From Thiodiazotropha sp040507035 (GTDB lineage: Bacteria; Pseudomonadota; Gammaproteobacteria; Chromatiales; Chromatiaceae), in contig JBEVVR010000035.1 in the NCBI GenBank assembly GCA_040507035.1, positions 186,001 through 250,000 on the forward strand: a stretch of 64,000 bases of DNA, written 5' to 3'. A program made the position numbers and the translations under genes. The notes under the pieces were generated by a model. The model searched no databases, had not been told where the DNA came from, and saw nothing but the letters and a program-made list of their open reading frames with translations. Positions 61,091-64,000 of the stretch are shown one piece after another (the stretch's first letter is position 1; each line of letters begins with the position of its first letter).

Positions 61091-61773
61091 TGGCCCTAGA
61101 GCTGGTTAGCGAAAAAGCCTGTCGGGAACGGTTGCTCTCGGGTGTCTCTATGTTGGGGCTGGAGATCGATGAGTGGCAGCAGGAGCTTATGCTCGGTTTT
61201 ATCTCCCTGCTTGTTAAGTGGAACCGGGCCTACAATCTCACCGCGGTACGCGACCCGCTGCAGATGGTCGGCCGCCATCTGCTGGACAGCCTGGTGCTGC
61301 TGCCCCATCTGCCGCGAGGGGCCTGTCTCGATATCGGCACGGGGGCGGGCCTTCCGGGGATACCCCTGGCGATCATGCGACCCGATAGCCGTTTTGTTCT
61401 CCTCGATGGCAACAGCAAAAAGATACGCTTCGTGCGCCAGGCCAAATTGGAGCTGGGCCTGGAAAATATCGATCCGGTTCACGCCAGGATCGAGGCTTAT
61501 CGGGCTCACGCCCCGTTTCCGGTCATCATCACCCGGGCCTTCTCCTCCCTGCCGAAACTGGTGACATTGAGCGATGGTATGTGGAGCCAGGAGTCAGAAA
61601 TCCTTGCCATGAAGGGGGCTGTCCCGAAGCAGGAGATTGTCCAGTTGGGGGCAGGGTTCAACTGCCAGGTGGTGCCGTTGACTGTTCCCTTCGAGGAGGG
61701 TGAGCGTTGCCTGGTACGGATCAGGCCGCTGTCTGGGGATAGCCGCGAGGCTGTCGAAAGTCAGCAAAAGTGA
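61090..61773 (+). CDS. rsmG: 16S rRNA (guanine-527 N7)-methyltransferase RsmG (GidB)
   Basis: A 227-residue SAM-dependent enzyme. Motif I is LDIGTGAGLPGIPLAI, then FVLLDGNSKKIRFV and VITRAFSSLPKLV. The N-terminal WNRAYNLTAVRDPLQMVGRHLLDSL is conserved. It methylates G527 of 16S rRNA, near the streptomycin site. Its ATG overlaps the mnmG TGA by one base. Confidence 0.97.
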   Translation: MALELVSEKACRERLLSGVSMLGLEIDEWQQELMLGFISLLVKWNRAYNLTAVRDPLQMVGRHLLDSLVLLPHLPRGACLDIGTGAGLPGIPLAIMRPDSRFVLLDGNSKKIRFVRQAKLELGLENIDPVHARIEAYRAHAPFPVIITRAFSSLPKLVTLSDGMWSQESEILAMKGAVPKQEIVQLGAGFNCQVVPLTVPFEEGERCLVRIRPLSGDSREAVESQQK

Positions 61774-61847
61774 CAGAAAGGGTACCACCTTCAACGGTAG
61801 TGCCGTTATGATAGGCAGTTCCTGTTATCGCGGAGGCGAATTTCGCC

Positions 61848-62639
61848 ATGGGTTACATTATATCGATAGCCAACCAAAAAGGCGGTGTCGGCAAGACCAC
61901 AACCACCGTCAACCTGGCCGCCTCCCTTGCCGCCATGAAGAAGCGGGTGTTGCTGGTGGATATGGATCCTCAGGGTAATGCCAGCATGGGTTGCGGTATC
62001 GACAAACACAATCTGCAAAACTCCAGCTGCGAGGTGCTGCTGGGGGATTCGACAATGCGGGATGCCATTCAGCCGGCACCCGACGCCAATTTCGACGTGC
62101 TGCCGGCGAACGGGGACCTGACCGCGGCGGAGGTCGGCCTGATGAGCAGCTCGATGCGGGAGAAACGTCTCGATATGGCATTGGCACAGGCAAAGGATGG
62201 CTACGACTATATCCTGGTCGATTGTCCGCCTTCGCTGAACATGCTCACCCTCAACGCCCTGGTGGCGGCGGATGGGGTGCTGATACCGATCCAGACCGAA
62301 TACTATGCCCTTGAGGGCCTGACGGCATTGATGAATACAGTGGAACAGATCCGTTCCCATCTCAATCAGGATCTGCAGATCGAGGGTTTTCTGCGCACCA
62401 TGCACGATCCGCGTAACAATCTGGCGATCGATGTCTCGGGACAGTTGCTCTCCCATTTCAAAGAGGCCGTTTTCAACACCATCATCCCGCGCAATGTGCG
62501 CGTTGCCGAGGCACCGAGTCACGGTATACCGGTACTGCTCTATGACAAACAATCTCGGGGTGCCACGGCTTACCTGGCCCTGGCCAGCGAGTTGCTGAGA
62601 AGACACCGCACGCGCGAGATGCAAACCCAAACAGCCTGA
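61848..62639 (+). CDS. parA: Chromosome partitioning ATPase ParA (Soj)
   Basis: A 263-residue deviant Walker ATPase with KGGVGKTTTTVNLAASLA at residues 11-28, LLVDMDPQGNASMG and LVDCPPSLNMLTLNAL. It has no N-terminal HTH, as is usual for chromosomal ParA. It binds DNA as an ATP dimer and moves ParB-parS complexes. It is 13 bp upstream of parB; two parS sites lie in recF. Confidence 0.97.
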   Translation: MGYIISIANQKGGVGKTTTTVNLAASLAAMKKRVLLVDMDPQGNASMGCGIDKHNLQNSSCEVLLGDSTMRDAIQPAPDANFDVLPANGDLTAAEVGLMSSSMREKRLDMALAQAKDGYDYILVDCPPSLNMLTLNALVAADGVLIPIQTEYYALEGLTALMNTVEQIRSHLNQDLQIEGFLRTMHDPRNNLAIDVSGQLLSHFKEAVFNTIIPRNVRVAEAPSHGIPVLLYDKQSRGATAYLALASELLRRHRTREMQTQTA

Positions 62640-62652
62640 CGGATAGATCGAT

Positions 62653-63546
62653 ATGGCGACAAAGAAAAGAGGATTGGGCCGTGGTCTCGATGCATTGCTG
62701 GGAGGCATGCAGACCGAGGCGGGCACAGAAGAGAGAGCGACGACCCCTGGCGGCGCCAGCCGCGACAACCTGCAACGACTGCCCCTTGATCTGATTCAGC
62801 GTGGCCGTTACCAACCAAGACGGGAGTTCGATGCCGACAGTCTGCGCGAACTTGCCGACTCCATTGCGGCCCAGGGTGTGATTCAACCCATCGTGGTGCG
62901 TGCAGTGGAGAACGAGCGCTATGAGCTGATTGCCGGGGAGCGACGTTGGCGCGCCGCGCAACAGGCGGGGTTGGATGAGATCCCGGTGGTGATCAAGGAT
63001 GTCACCGAAGAGGCCGCCATGGCGATGGGCCTGATCGAGAACATCCAACGTGAGGATCTCAATCCCCTGGAAGAGGCGAATGCCTTGAGTCGGCTATTGC
63101 TGGAGTTCGGTCTCACCCACCAGGAGGTGGCCAAGGCGGTCGGTAAGTCCCGTACTACGGTGACCAACCTGCTGCGCCTGCTTGAACTCAACGAAGAGGT
63201 CAAAAGCCTGGTGGAGAGTGGGCACCTTGAGATGGGCCATGCCCGCTGCCTGCTTGGCTTGAAGGGAGAGATACAGACCCGGGCGGCAAACCAGGTTTCT
63301 ACCCAGGGACTCTCGGTGCGCGAAACCGAACGCTTGGTGCGTAAGCTGCAGAACCAGGGTGAGAAAACTAAATCCCCGCGTCCAAGTCAGACCATGGATC
63401 CGGACATAAGGCGCCTGGTGACCGACCTCTCGGAGAAACTCGGTGCCAAGGTCGATCTGCAACAGGGGAGCAAGGGCAAAGGCAAACTGGTCATCGGCTA
63501 CAACAGCCTCGATGAACTCGAAGGGATCCTCGACCATATCAAGTGA
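62653..63546 (+). CDS. parB: Chromosome partitioning protein ParB (Spo0J)
   Basis: A 297-residue CTP-dependent clamp that loads at parS. The N-terminal KKRGLGRGLDALLGG is the ParA-stimulating tail, the CTP-binding part holds RYQPRREFD and IAGERRWRAAQQAG, the HTH is LTHQEVAKAVGKSRTTVTNLLRLL, and a C-terminal dimer domain closes the chain. Its binding sites TGTTCCACGTGGAACA are present at 47.07 and 47.69 kb. Confidence 0.97.
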   Translation: MATKKRGLGRGLDALLGGMQTEAGTEERATTPGGASRDNLQRLPLDLIQRGRYQPRREFDADSLRELADSIAAQGVIQPIVVRAVENERYELIAGERRWRAAQQAGLDEIPVVIKDVTEEAAMAMGLIENIQREDLNPLEEANALSRLLLEFGLTHQEVAKAVGKSRTTVTNLLRLLELNEEVKSLVESGHLEMGHARCLLGLKGEIQTRAANQVSTQGLSVRETERLVRKLQNQGEKTKSPRPSQTMDPDIRRLVTDLSEKLGAKVDLQQGSKGKGKLVIGYNSLDELEGILDHIK

Positions 63547-63556
63547 ATTGGTTGAG

Positions 63557-63574
63557 CAAGCCGCACCCTACGCC
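63557..63574 (-). repeat. Second copy of the 18-bp repeat core
   Basis: CAAGCCGCACCCTACGCC is the exact reverse complement of 21543-21560. It starts 11 bp after the parB stop. The flanking hairpin arms of the first copy are not kept, so this is a partial copy. Confidence 0.6.
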
Positions 63575-63636
63575 TATTCCAGGATTAAATCCGGCCCCCC
63601 TGTTCTATCGTTCTATACAAGGCGGTCAATGACGCA

Positions 63637-63975
63637 ATGTACGCAGTCATCTTCAGGGCAGTTATCAAAAAACGCGACAGCCGCTATTTCGAGACAGCGG
63701 AGAGATTGCGCCGGCTGGCTAAGTATAAGTATGGCTGTCTCGATATCATCTCCATCACTGAAGACGGTCGGGAGATCACCATCTCCTACTGGCCCAGCAA
63801 AGCGCATATCTCGGCATGGAATGATGATCCCGAGCACTGCCAGGCCCAACAACTTGGGCGCAAGATTTGGTACAGCTCATACCAGGTGGAAGTGGTAAAT
63901 ATTGAGCGTGCACATGCCTTCGGGGATCAAGCTCGGGTCATGACAGGGAACACGACTTCAGCGAGTAGTCGTTGA
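63637..63975 (+). CDS. Antibiotic-biosynthesis monooxygenase (ABM)-like dimeric ferredoxin-fold protein
   Basis: A 112-residue protein. MYAVIFRAVIKKRD, KYKYGCLDIISITEDGREITISYWPSKAHISAWNDDPEH (segments CLDIISI and ISYWPSKAHISAW) and YSSYQVEVVNIER follow the ABM/YqjZ pattern: a small alpha-beta barrel domain found in heme-degrading and quinone-oxidising proteins and in many uncharacterised ones. The catalytic partner is unclear. The last 20 residues are a low-complexity tail. It follows parB by 90 bp; the last 25 bases of the window hold nothing recognisable. Confidence 0.75.
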   Translation: MYAVIFRAVIKKRDSRYFETAERLRRLAKYKYGCLDIISITEDGREITISYWPSKAHISAWNDDPEHCQAQQLGRKIWYSSYQVEVVNIERAHAFGDQARVMTGNTTSASSR

Positions 63976-64000
63976 ATTTATCCTTGCTCACTTGATGAAA

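Noticed and set aside
1..64000. tRNA, rRNA, tmRNA, RNase P RNA genes, CRISPR arrays, riboswitches, IS elements
   Set aside because: No T-loop GGTTCGAAT-type signatures in tRNA context, no regularly spaced repeats and no transposase-like frame were seen when reading all spacers.

Overview
The window reads as chromosomal DNA of a gammaproteobacterium. The right half has the gene order found around the replication origin in Pseudomonas-like genomes (glyQ-glyS, gmhB, plsC, gyrB, recF, dnaN, dnaA, rpmH, rnpA, yidD, yidC, mnmE, then mnmG, rsmG, parA, parB). The left half has the gpmI/envC/ctpA/yibQ and rhodanese-secB-gpsA clusters of the same class. Several genes suggest a sulfur-metabolising, micro-oxic lifestyle of the Chromatiales/sulfur-oxidiser type: a persulfide-sensor-like ArsR beside a membrane rhodanese, a TusA-like protein beside a PP-loop thiolase-like ATPase, cytochrome c', hemerythrin with an FNR box, a stand-alone di-iron MBL protein and CysC. 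That lifestyle is inference; no sulfur-oxidation enzyme proper lies in the window. I see no rRNA, tRNA, CRISPR array, transposase or prophage.

Layout. 1-6.6 kb: a cut-off S8 protease, then a leftward cell-envelope/glycolysis cluster (gpmI, envC, ctpA, yibQ, yajL). 6.8-9.8 kb: ArsR, rhodanese, secB, gpsA, trmL. 9.8-17.4 kb: class 1B pyrD, HDOD regulator, lipoprotein, cysC, TraB-family protein, cca (probably an ATT start), DUF4124, PilZ, cytochrome c'. 17.6-21.4 kb: one 1283-residue flavin/Fe-S oxidoreductase. 21.8-25.1 kb: a secreted CAP-domain lipoprotein, an unknown acidic protein, and the most unusual locus: two paralogous 26-residue membrane microproteins on either side of a hemerythrin gene, with two FNR-type boxes and two very strong hairpins. 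25-31 kb: a beta-hydroxyacid dehydrogenase, hemE, a PDC sensor protein, a di-iron MBL protein, nfi and an SGNH hydrolase.

31-36.5 kb is a nitrogen-control block: ntrC, ntrB, DUF4124, glnA. I can read its wiring: two NtrC boxes 31 bp apart and a -24/-12 promoter before glnA, and a further NtrC box and -24/-12 promoter before ntrBC. 36.5-38.9 kb: three overlapping leftward genes (PP-loop ATPase, TusA-like, CDF metal exporter). 39-44.4 kb: DUF2780, glyQ, glyS, MazG-like, gmhB, plsC, followed by a 187-bp element with 17-bp terminal inverted repeats.

44.5-63.5 kb is the origin region. Replication genes run left (dnaA, dnaN, recF, gyrB) and the rpmH-mnmE set runs right. Two perfect ParB sites (parS) are embedded in recF, where they encode the same hexapeptide twice; their binding protein and partner ATPase are parB and parA at 61.8-63.5 kb. 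Between mnmE and mnmG sits a leftward MoxR-DUF58-transglutaminase module. An 18-bp repeat near 63.56 kb is an exact inverted copy of one near 21.55 kb.
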